The notes below the pieces were generated by a model. The model ran no database searches and was not told where the DNA came from. It was given only the letters and a program-made list of their open reading frames with translations. Positions 1-6,419 of a stretch of DNA of 9,520 nt are shown one piece after another. The DNA comes from Syntrophaceae bacterium (GTDB taxonomy: Bacteria; Desulfobacterota; Syntrophia; Syntrophales; UBA2210), in NCBI GenBank assembly GCA_030619435.1, contig JAUXBI010000043.1, positions 1-9,520 on the forward strand. The letters are read 5' to 3'. Numbering within the stretch: position 1 is the stretch's first letter; the number at the start of each line of letters is the position of its first letter. The position numbers and the translations under genes were made by a program.

Positions 1-47
1 ACCAGGATGTATATCTGGAATTGGCCGATCTCTTTAAAAAAAAGTAG
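1..47 (+). CDS. rnpA: RNase P protein component, C-terminal end only (partial)
   Basis: One frame is open from the left edge to a TAG at 45-47 and gives the 14-residue tail [14 protein letters not shown]. RnpA is the small basic protein that supports the catalytic RNA of RNase P in trimming the 5' leader from pre-tRNAs. A short acidic and hydrophobic stretch followed by a lysine run is a usual RnpA C-terminus. Its place immediately before yidD and yidC matches the conserved rpmH-rnpA-yidD-yidC order. The diagnostic RNR motif lies outside the window, so the call depends mainly on context. Confidence 0.62.
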   Translation, partial: QDVYLELADLFKKK

Positions 48-52
48 CGCCC

Positions 53-271
53 ATGCGGATTCTAAAAAATATTCTAATTTTTTTTATAAAGTTTTACCAG
101 TTAGTTATCTCTCCCTGTTTTTCTCAGAGTTGCCGTTTTTATCCCACATGTTCCGAATATGCCATAACAGCTATTAAGCGCCATGGACCTTTCAGAGGAA
201 CCCTCCTTGGTTTTCTGCGCATACTCAGGTGCAACCCTTTCAATCCGGGTGGATACGATCCAGTAAAATAG
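53..271 (+). CDS. yidD: Membrane protein insertion efficiency factor YidD
   Basis: This 72-residue protein has the usual length and all hallmarks of the YidD (DUF37) family. It has an N-terminal amphipathic/hydrophobic segment (about residues 5-21, [15 protein letters not shown]), the [12 protein letters not shown] block with Cys27 and Cys33, the IKRHGPFRG block (41-49), and the [13 protein letters not shown] tail with Cys60. YidD is a peripheral inner-membrane protein that assists insertion of nascent proteins by the Sec/YidC machinery. The start is only 5 nt after the rnpA stop. No Shine-Dalgarno sequence is visible, only an A-run, so translation is probably coupled to rnpA. It ends 19 nt before yidC, which fits one operon. 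Confidence 0.95.
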   Translation: MRILKNILIFFIKFYQLVISPCFSQSCRFYPTCSEYAITAIKRHGPFRGTLLGFLRILRCNPFNPGGYDPVK

Positions 272-279
272 TCAATCAT

Positions 280-284
280 GGAGG
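280..284 (+). promoter_or_regulatory. Shine-Dalgarno sequence of yidC
   Basis: A perfect GGAGG lies 6 nt upstream of the yidC ATG at 291. It is the strongest ribosome binding site in the plus-strand cluster and contrasts with the absence of one before yidD. Confidence 0.8.
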
Positions 285-290
285 TCTTTA

Positions 291-1931
291 ATGGACAAGA
301 GGACATTTCTCGCCATTGCCCTGTCGTTAGGGTTACTGATGGGATACCAGTATTTTTTTCAGCAGCCTCAGCCCCGTACGCCGGGTGAACTCACCCAGCA
401 TACCGGCGAGACGGCAGATACAACAGACAATATACCCCAGAAAATTGTCGGCGATCAGAGTGTATATGCACCACCTGTCATTGACCGGCAGAAATCGCTG
501 ACGAAAAAAGACGAAAACATGGGGATTGGAAGGGATATTGTCGTAGATGGGCCCATGTATACGGCCATCTTCAACTCCAGGGGCGCAGGTTTAAAATCTT
601 TTAAACTGAAGAATTACCGTAAGGATATGGGCGAAAATTCTCCTCTGGTAGAACTGGTCAGTCTGGGAGGAAGCACAAACTACCCCCCTGCCATAACCTT
701 TCCGGAATCCAGTATAGATATCCAGGCGGATGTAATATACGAATCAAATCTGGACTCCGTAGATTTTACTGATGCCGTGAATGGAAAAAGCCTGATCTTT
801 TCCTGGTCATATCCGGGCGAGGTCAGGGTGGACAAGATCTACACTTTTTATCCGGACAAATATTCTTTCGATCTCGAGGTCAAACTTACAAACCTGTCGG
901 ATGGCACCATCCGGGAAAACGCACTTCTCGGTTGGAACCGGTATGCTGACCCTTCGGAAAAGACGAGCAGGTATAGCCACGAGGGTCCTGTCTCATATGT
1001 AAAAAACAAAACCGTCTCTGAAAAGATAAAGAAACTGGGGGCAAAAAAGTTCAGTGGGCCGGATGTGTCGTGGGGAGGATTTGAAACAAAATATTTCATA
1101 GCAGCCATGATACCGGAACAACCATCCCTCACCAACTTCATCGTCTCCAAAGATTCTAAGGATATGGTTGCTACGGCTCTCCAAGGGCCCAAAAATATTA
1201 TACCTCCCGGTCAATCGGGATCATTCAGATATGTTCTATACCTTGGCCCGAAGGAATATAACAGGCTTCAGGCACAGAATGTTGGTCTTGAGAACGCTAT
1301 AGACTTAGGTTCGTGGGTAAAGTGGCTTGCCATTCCACTCCTCAAAGCGCTCAAATGGATCCACAATTATGTTCCTAACTACGGAGTTGCGATCATCATC
1401 CTGACCCTGCTGGTAAAGCTTATCTTCTGGCCACTGGGAAATATAAGCTACAAATCTATGAGGGGAATGCAGAAGCTCCAGCCCCAGATGAAGAAACTCC
1501 AGGAAAAATACAAAGGCGACAAGGCCAGGCTCCAGCAGGAGACGATGACTCTTTATAAAGCAAACAAAGTAAATCCGATGAGTGGATGCTTTCCCATGGT
1601 AATCCAGCTCCCTGTCTTCTTCGGACTATACAGGACATTGCTTTATTCAATAGAGCTGCGGCACGCGCCATTCATTTTCTGGATACAGGATCTTTCAGCC
1701 AAAGATCCGTATTACATAACACCGATTATTATGGGTGCAACCATGTTTCTGCAACAGCGAATGAGCCCCCAGCCGGGCGGAAATGAAATACAGGCAAAAA
1801 TGATGATGTGGATGCCCGTTATATTTACGTTTCTCTTCCTCAGTTTTCCGGCGGGACTGGTAATTTACTGGTTATTCAACAATGTGTTGAGTATCGGACA
1901 GCAGTATTACATAAACAAGCAAAACCCTTGA
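291..1931 (+). CDS. yidC: Membrane protein insertase YidC (Oxa1 family, Gram-negative type)
   Basis: YidC inserts inner-membrane proteins alone or with SecYEG and helps fold them. The 546-residue length is normal for the Gram-negative form. An N-terminal transmembrane anchor (about 5-23) is followed by a low-complexity linker and a large periplasmic beta domain (about 75-335). The Oxa1-like core follows, with transmembrane segments near 345-386, 436-456, 473-489 and 508-535. The cytoplasmic hairpin after the second segment carries the LQPQMKKLQEKYKGDK and KVNPMSGCFP signatures, and the APFIFWIQDLSAKDPYYI block is strongly conserved. A GGAGG at 280-284, 6 nt before the ATG, supports the start. 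Lys376 occupies the position where the family usually has the groove arginine (Arg366 in E. coli). Its neighbours yidD and jag are standard partners. Confidence 0.97.
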   Translation: MDKRTFLAIALSLGLLMGYQYFFQQPQPRTPGELTQHTGETADTTDNIPQKIVGDQSVYAPPVIDRQKSLTKKDENMGIGRDIVVDGPMYTAIFNSRGAGLKSFKLKNYRKDMGENSPLVELVSLGGSTNYPPAITFPESSIDIQADVIYESNLDSVDFTDAVNGKSLIFSWSYPGEVRVDKIYTFYPDKYSFDLEVKLTNLSDGTIRENALLGWNRYADPSEKTSRYSHEGPVSYVKNKTVSEKIKKLGAKKFSGPDVSWGGFETKYFIAAMIPEQPSLTNFIVSKDSKDMVATALQGPKNIIPPGQSGSFRYVLYLGPKEYNRLQAQNVGLENAIDLGSWVKWLAIPLLKALKWIHNYVPNYGVAIIILTLLVKLIFWPLGNISYKSMRGMQKLQPQMKKLQEKYKGDKARLQQETMTLYKANKVNPMSGCFPMVIQLPVFFGLYRTLLYSIELRHAPFIFWIQDLSAKDPYYITPIIMGATMFLQQRMSPQPGGNEIQAKMMMWMPVIFTFLFLSFPAGLVIYWLFNNVLSIGQQYYINKQNP

Positions 1932-1951
1932 TATACGAGGTGCCCGAAGAG

Positions 1952-2713
1952 ATGAAAGATGTAATAGAGATAGAAGGAAAAACAATAGATGAAGCCATAC
2001 AAAAGGCCTGTGTCGAATTTAACGTTTCAAGAGAGAAATTGAATATAGAGATACTCTCCGAAGGATCCTCGGGCTTTCTCGGTTTTATGGGAGGGAGCAA
2101 GGCCTTTATCAAAGCCAGCCTCCTGTCAATCGATATAGGTATGGACAGTTCATTGGGAGAAAGGACGGAAGGAGACGCCGAATTCTATGATATCAGCCTG
2201 AATAATTCATTGGGAAAAAGATCAAGGAAAGACAAGGAGCCCACTGAAGAGATCGTGCTTGAAGCAAAGGCATTTATTGAAGGGCTGCTCTCGAATATTG
2301 GACTTGACTTTCCCGTAAATGCAGAAGCAAACGGGGATTATACTGTACTGAATATTCAGGGTGACGGAGGAGGTTTACTTATAGGAAGAGGTGGGCAAAC
2401 CTTGGATGCCATGCAGTATCTCACAAATAAGGTGCTGAATAAAAACGGAAGAGCCCGGAGCCGGATCATATTAGACACGGAGAATTACAGGAAAAAGAGG
2501 GAGAAAAACCTTGTATTCCTGGCTGAAAAATTGGGGGAAAAAGTCAAACGGACGGGAAGATCCGTTACTGTGAATCCGATGAATGCGCATGACCGGAGAA
2601 TAATACACATCGCATTGCAAGACGACAAAGATCTGATTACGAGAAGCCACGGAGATGGAGCTTTTAGAAAGATCGTCATCCTGCCGAACAAAGGCGGCAA
2701 AACAAAATCCTGA
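1952..2713 (+). CDS. khpB: Jag/KhpB RNA-binding protein (Jag_N, KH and R3H domains)
   Basis: This is the SpoIIIJ-associated protein (Jag, also called KhpB or EloR), a cytoplasmic RNA-binding protein that in Gram-positive bacteria influences cell elongation and division. From the ATG at 1952 it has 253 residues. A Jag_N domain (about 1-52, with SGFLGFMGGSKAFIK) is followed by a charged linker (about 60-100), a KH domain with the GxxG loop Gly145-Arg-Gly-Gly148, and an R3H domain with Arg215-x3-His219 in the NPMNAHDRRIIHIAL block. The frame stays open upstream into yidC (to 1808), and TTG at 1928 and GTG at 1940 are possible starts. ATG 1952 is preferred because it begins the typical MKDVIEIEGKTIDEAI N-terminus and has a CGAGG 11 nt upstream. 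It starts 20 nt after the yidC stop. Confidence 0.93.
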   Translation: MKDVIEIEGKTIDEAIQKACVEFNVSREKLNIEILSEGSSGFLGFMGGSKAFIKASLLSIDIGMDSSLGERTEGDAEFYDISLNNSLGKRSRKDKEPTEEIVLEAKAFIEGLLSNIGLDFPVNAEANGDYTVLNIQGDGGGLLIGRGGQTLDAMQYLTNKVLNKNGRARSRIILDTENYRKKREKNLVFLAEKLGEKVKRTGRSVTVNPMNAHDRRIIHIALQDDKDLITRSHGDGAFRKIVILPNKGGKTKS

Positions 2714-2742
2714 TCTGAGGTGCAGGAAACAGTTATTACTCA

Positions 2743-4125
2743 ATGTTGATAAAAGACGACACAATAGCGGCCATAGCCACGCCACACGGTGTAGGAGGAA
2801 TCGGTATTGTGAGGGTAAGTGGCCCGGATGTGGAAGAAATCTGCCAAAGCCTGTTCAGACCGGCGGCAGATACTGGTTCCCTGCGAGATCGCTACCTGTA
2901 TCATGGCGACATCATATCACCAGAAACGGGCAGCATCATTGATGAGGTGTTGCTTACCCTGATGAGGGGACCTCACTCCTACACGGGAGAGGACACCTTG
3001 GAGATAAACTGCCATGGCGGACATCTTATCCTGCAGGCAGTTTTGAATGAAGTAATAAAAGCCGGAGTCCGTCCCGCGGAGCCGGGTGAATTTACCAGAA
3101 GAGCCTACCTCAACAACCGTCTGGATCTGTCTCAGGCAGAAGCAGTTGCAGACCTGATCACCGCAAAAACAGACAGGGGTCGTGCGCTTGCCCTCTCCAG
3201 CCTCAAAGGCAAACTGTCAGAAAAACTGCAATCCATACGTTCCGGTTTGATTGAAATACTCACCGTCCTTGAATCCTCTATAGATTTCACCGAAGAAGAC
3301 ATGTCATCCGGGCCCCATCGCAACCTGTCCAAAGATGTGGAGGACGTAATCATTCGTATAAACGGCATCCTTTCAACATATAAAGAGGGCAAGCTTTTCA
3401 GGGATGGCCTTAATGCTGTAATCACAGGAAAGCCTAATGTGGGGAAATCAAGTCTTCTGAACAGGCTTCTCGGAGAGAGGCGTGCCATTGTTACACCTGT
3501 CCCGGGAACCACGAGAGATTTCATCGAGGAAACAATCAATATCAGGGGAATCCCCGTAAAGCTCACCGATACGGCAGGGGTCAGAAAATCCGCAGAGGCC
3601 ATAGAAAAAGAAGGAATAGAATTTGTATGGGAAAAAGTCCTGGCCGCGGACGTGGTTATTATTCTTATCGACGGCAATGCCCGCCCTACAGAGGAAGATT
3701 TTGAAGTCATAAACAGAAACAGGGAGAAAAGAATAATCTTGGTCATCAATAAATCGGATCTTCCGCGCAAGATAACGGATGAGGAACTAACCGGAATGAT
3801 ACCCGGGGTGGAACCACTATGGATATCCGCAAAATATGGTGGCGGCATTTCCGAACTGAAGGAAAGGATCTACTCGCTGGCATCGGATAACGGGGAATAT
3901 ATAGAATCGGACATTATCCTGACCAACCTTCGTCATAAAATCTCCCTTGAAAAGACCGCGGAATCTCTTGTGGCAGCAAAAGACAACATCACCCGCGAAA
4001 ATGCCGCAGAATTAGCGGCTTTTGATATCAGGACTGCCCTTGATCATCTGGGGGATATCGCCGGAGAGACGACAACTGACGATGTCTTGGACAGGATATT
4101 CTCAAATTTCTGTGTAGGGAAATAG
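2743..4125 (+). CDS. mnmE: tRNA modification GTPase MnmE (TrmE)
   Basis: MnmE works with MnmG (GidA) to install the carboxymethylaminomethyl or aminomethyl group on carbon 5 of wobble uridine 34 in certain tRNAs, using a methylene-THF-derived carbon. The 460 residues match the family length. The N-terminal folate-binding domain (about 1-120) includes DTIAAIATPHGVGGIGIVRVSG and GEFTRRAYLNNRLDLSQAEAVADLI. A helical domain surrounds an inserted Ras-like G domain (about 220-380). The G domain has the P-loop GKPNVGKSS (229-237), G2 TTRD, G3 DTAG (276-279) and G4 NKSD (336-339). The protein ends with FCVGK, including catalytic-site Cys457. It starts 29 nt after jag. No mnmG follows, although that is the commonest next gene in this cluster. 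Confidence 0.97.
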   Translation: MLIKDDTIAAIATPHGVGGIGIVRVSGPDVEEICQSLFRPAADTGSLRDRYLYHGDIISPETGSIIDEVLLTLMRGPHSYTGEDTLEINCHGGHLILQAVLNEVIKAGVRPAEPGEFTRRAYLNNRLDLSQAEAVADLITAKTDRGRALALSSLKGKLSEKLQSIRSGLIEILTVLESSIDFTEEDMSSGPHRNLSKDVEDVIIRINGILSTYKEGKLFRDGLNAVITGKPNVGKSSLLNRLLGERRAIVTPVPGTTRDFIEETINIRGIPVKLTDTAGVRKSAEAIEKEGIEFVWEKVLAADVVIILIDGNARPTEEDFEVINRNREKRIILVINKSDLPRKITDEELTGMIPGVEPLWISAKYGGGISELKERIYSLASDNGEYIESDIILTNLRHKISLEKTAESLVAAKDNITRENAAELAAFDIRTALDHLGDIAGETTTDDVLDRIFSNFCVGK

Positions 4126-4233
4126 AAATTTTTCATTCTTTTTCTGCCTCCTTTTTTCAGGGCGATTAGAGGGTGGTGAATATTATTTCAAGAAGGATGT
4201 TGTAGCAGAAATTATCGGATCAGAGGAATTGTG

Positions 4234-5049
4234 ATGATCGTTGTTTTTACCGATTTGGACGGCACCCTTCTGGATGCCGAAAGCTATTCGTATGAACCGG
4301 CCAGGGATGCCCTCAAAGAAATATCTACCCTTCAGATTCCTCTTGTCATGATAAGCAGCAAGACAAAGAGCGAGATCGAGTCTGTGCGCAGGAATCTGGG
4401 CAACCGCCACCCCTTTGTTTCGGAAAATGGAGGCGGGATCTTTGTTCCGGAAGGATATTTCCCCTTTCCTGTTCCTTGTGCCGGGAGAATCGGTAACTAC
4501 CTGGTCGTCGAATCTGAAATCCCTTATGCGCGTTTGACGGAGTTTCTTGACAGAATCATCCGGGAAGATACTCTGCCGATCAGGGGATTTCATTCCCTGT
4601 CTGTGGAGAGTATCTCGCGTCTTACGGGGCTTTCTATGGAGACCTCCTCCATGGCAAAGGAGAGAGAATATGACGAGCCTTTTCTGTTTGACGGGGATGA
4701 AGCTCAATGGAATCAGTTGGAAAAACTGGTTGAATCAGATGGGCTTGTGCTTACTCGTGGCGGGAGATTTAACCATTTAAGCGGTCCGACTGACAAGGGC
4801 ACAGCCGCCGGCATACTTATAGATTGCTACCGTCATCAGTATCCCGATGCCCTGATTGTCGGACTGGGAGATGCCGTCAACGATCTGCCGTTTCTGAAGA
4901 TGGTTGATTATCCTGTCCTGATTCAGAGGCCTGACGGCACTTATGAACCTGGGATCGACATCCCGGAGCTTTATCATGCACCTCAGCCCGGTTCGGCAGG
5001 CTGGAACAAGGCCGTTCTTGAACTTATCCGCAGGGACAGATCCCTGTAA
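4234..5049 (+). CDS. mpgP: HAD-IIB phosphatase, mannosyl-3-phosphoglycerate phosphatase family
   Basis: This 271-residue protein has the four HAD motifs: DLDGT with Asp7 and Asp9, the motif II serines at 41-42, Lys188 in GPTDKGTAAG, and GDAVND (Asp213, Asp217). The NRHPFVSENGGGIFVPEGYF block and the cap-domain segment MAKEREYDEPF (140-150) are typical of the mannosyl-3-phosphoglycerate phosphatase branch rather than general Cof-type sugar phosphatases. Family members remove phosphate from mannosyl- or glucosyl-3-phosphoglycerate to give the compatible solutes mannosylglycerate or glucosylglycerate. Exact substrate is not readable here. AGAGGA at 4222-4227 lies 6 nt before ATG 4234, which is preferred to GTG 4231 (3 nt). 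The gene follows mnmE after 108 nt. A glycosyltransferase converges on it with only 4 nt between stop codons, so the two may share a pathway. Confidence 0.85.
   Translation: MIVVFTDLDGTLLDAESYSYEPARDALKEISTLQIPLVMISSKTKSEIESVRRNLGNRHPFVSENGGGIFVPEGYFPFPVPCAGRIGNYLVVESEIPYARLTEFLDRIIREDTLPIRGFHSLSVESISRLTGLSMETSSMAKEREYDEPFLFDGDEAQWNQLEKLVESDGLVLTRGGRFNHLSGPTDKGTAAGILIDCYRHQYPDALIVGLGDAVNDLPFLKMVDYPVLIQRPDGTYEPGIDIPELYHAPQPGSAGWNKAVLELIRRDRSL
5031..5046. terminator. Hairpin at the convergent 3' ends (possible bidirectional terminator)
   Basis: CAGGGA-CAGA-TCCCTG is a perfect 6-bp stem with a 4-nt loop. It covers the last five sense codons of the phosphatase gene and ends directly at its TAA. 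The next bases (TAATCAATTATTTG) are AT-rich but not a clean T-run, so it would be a weak intrinsic terminator for the plus strand. On the minus strand it lies just beyond the glycosyltransferase stop, with no T-run after it. It is the only compact hairpin seen where the two transcription blocks meet. Confidence 0.35.
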
Positions 5050-5053
5050 TCAA

Positions 5054-6280
5054 TTATTTGCCTGGATATATCTCACCTTTTGACAGGTATAACCCCATAA
5101 GGTATGGTTTCTGAGACAGAAACGCCCTCGATTGATTCTTTATCTCCTTTCTCACAAAATCGGCGCTGTACCGAAAGGTTGTGTAGTCGAAAGTAATACA
5201 GCGCGCAAAATAGAGAGGTTTCAGGGCATCAATAATTTCCTGTTTTGTTTCTTCCGGGGCGTCGTCAAACAGGAAGAGGAGCCTGTATACAATCTGTGTC
5301 CAGATCATTGTGTTCAGATCATAATCGTCGACCATGAACATATAACGGATCCAGTTGTAGTCATATGGGTTCAAATACTGTTTTATCAGATGCTTATACG
5401 TTTCGTATTCGTCTCGACATTGTTTCTTCAACCCCAGGATGTCTATGGACAGAGCCTGTGGTTCCATCATCTTTTCAAGGCCGTATTGGTTTATTGTATG
5501 CTCAGGCCGATATATGTCGGGTGAATCCTCCAGCAGCGGGGCCTCCAGCCACACGTGGCGGTGTCGGAGGAGTGTTGAAAAAAGCGTATAGACCACCTCC
5601 TCAAACATCTTTCCAAGTTTTGGAGCGCTTGCGTTATGGATTTTGTTTCCAAGCCCCGATTCACAGATGTTGAATCCACTGAAAACTGCGTTAAGCGACA
5701 TGAAGATGTCGATTCCATACTGCCTCGTCATATCGGTCCATTCCTGATCGAGCCAGCATGAACAGAGCCTTGGCGAGAAGGCGAAATCTCCCCCTATCGG
5801 TTGCCGAACGTCAAATCTTGCCAGTGAGAATATGAGTGGATAGCACAGGTGATTTGTGATCGTAGCGTCGAACTGGTGTCTTGAATAGAGCGGGGCGACA
5901 AAATCCTCCCCCTCTTTTATGGGATAGCCGAGATATTTTATCCATTCGGGTGTGATTGATCGAAGGTCTGCATCGACAACAATCGTAACTTTTGCCTTCG
6001 CGTCCCTGCAGAACCGGAAAAGGTTGTAGAAGTTATTCCCCTTTCCCTTTATCCCTTCCGGCGTGGATATATATTTTTTCCTGATCTTGTCGGGGACATC
6101 CGCGGAAAGGAACGCCTCTTTAGTGCCGTCCGGGCTGTTGTTGTCACAGTTGACGATGATACTTGCCGCATCAGGAAAATATTCAGCAAGTCCCTCTCCA
6201 ACCATTCTGGTAACATAACCTATTGTCTGTGATTCGTTGTAAGAGGGGATACCGACTACCACATCAAATCTATCTTTCAT
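5054..6280 (-). CDS. GT-A glycosyltransferase, mannosylglycerate / glucosyl-3-phosphoglycerate synthase-like
   Basis: This 408-residue protein lacks signal peptide and membrane helices, so it is probably cytosolic. The N-terminal GT-A fold has VVGIPSYNES (8-17), NCDNNSPDGT (44-53), GKG (79-81) and the metal-binding DAD (103-105) followed by LRSITPEWI. Further motifs are QPIGGDFAF (160-168), GID (189-191) and NKIH with His215. The order of GKG, DAD-x4-TPEWI, QPxGG, GID and a later K-x-H resembles GT78 mannosylglycerate synthase. GKG and DAD also suit GT81 glucosyl-3-phosphoglycerate synthase. Residues about 250-408 form a long mainly helical C-terminal region I cannot assign. GGAGG at 6288-6292 lies 7 nt upstream of the ATG and fixes the start. 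Its 3' end abuts the mpgP-like gene, supporting, not proving, a role in glycosylglycerate synthesis. A generic GT2 enzyme is the alternative. Confidence 0.78.
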   Translation of the reverse strand: MKDRFDVVVGIPSYNESQTIGYVTRMVGEGLAEYFPDAASIIVNCDNNSPDGTKEAFLSADVPDKIRKKYISTPEGIKGKGNNFYNLFRFCRDAKAKVTIVVDADLRSITPEWIKYLGYPIKEGEDFVAPLYSRHQFDATITNHLCYPLIFSLARFDVRQPIGGDFAFSPRLCSCWLDQEWTDMTRQYGIDIFMSLNAVFSGFNICESGLGNKIHNASAPKLGKMFEEVVYTLFSTLLRHRHVWLEAPLLEDSPDIYRPEHTINQYGLEKMMEPQALSIDILGLKKQCRDEYETYKHLIKQYLNPYDYNWIRYMFMVDDYDLNTMIWTQIVYRLLFLFDDAPEETKQEIIDALKPLYFARCITFDYTTFRYSADFVRKEIKNQSRAFLSQKPYLMGLYLSKGEIYPGK

Positions 6281-6287
6281 ATCCTTT

Positions 6288-6292
6288 CCTCC
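6288..6292 (-). promoter_or_regulatory. Shine-Dalgarno sequence of the glycosyltransferase gene
   Basis: GGAGG on the minus strand lies 7 nt upstream of the ATG at 6280-6278. It decides the start of the glycosyltransferase gene. Confidence 0.8.
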
Positions 6293-6316
6293 CAGGCTGT
6301 ATTCTTATACATGTGA

Positions 6317-6345
6317 CGAAAGAAATACCACAGGCAATACCTGCG
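6317..6345 (-). terminator. Candidate terminator or attenuator between the lipoprotein and glycosyltransferase genes
   Basis: On the minus strand CGCAGG-TATTG-CCTGTG forms a 6-bp stem with one G-U pair and a 5-nt loop (6345-6329). It is followed by the T-rich stretch GTATTTCTTTCGT. It lies about 75 nt after the lipoprotein stop codon and about 50 nt before the glycosyltransferase start. That is a reasonable place for partial termination between the two genes. The stem is short and the T-run is interrupted, so the call is weak. Nothing else is recognisable in the 139-nt gap 6281-6419. Confidence 0.33.
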
Positions 6346-6419
6346 GGCAACCGGAAATAACATGCATCAGTGAATTTAGATAAGGGATATGGGCAGCTCC
6401 GCAATAGATCCCGGTATAA

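Noticed and set aside
1808..1951. In-frame upstream extension of jag overlapping yidC
   Set aside because: The extra 48 codons overlap the conserved last transmembrane segment of YidC and do not resemble a Jag N-terminus. ATG 1952 begins a standard Jag_N domain.
3132..3848. Open frame of 238 codons on the minus strand opposite mnmE
   Set aside because: It lies wholly inside the conserved mnmE gene, and its serine- and arginine-rich translation has no domain signature. It is a shadow of the sense codon pattern.
4126..4160. Possible terminator after mnmE in a T-rich stretch
   Set aside because: There are T-runs but no GC-rich stem before them; only a weak AGAAA/TTTCT pairing can be drawn.
4154..4186. 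Possible promoter before the phosphatase gene (TATTAT at 4181-4186)
   Set aside because: The best -35-like hexamer (TTTTCA at 4154-4159) is 21 nt upstream and poor, and the spacing from TG is off by one for an extended -10. Not strong enough to annotate.
4183..4707. Open frame of 174 codons opposite the phosphatase gene
   Set aside because: It is antisense to a gene with all four HAD motifs and has no recognisable motif or ribosome binding site.
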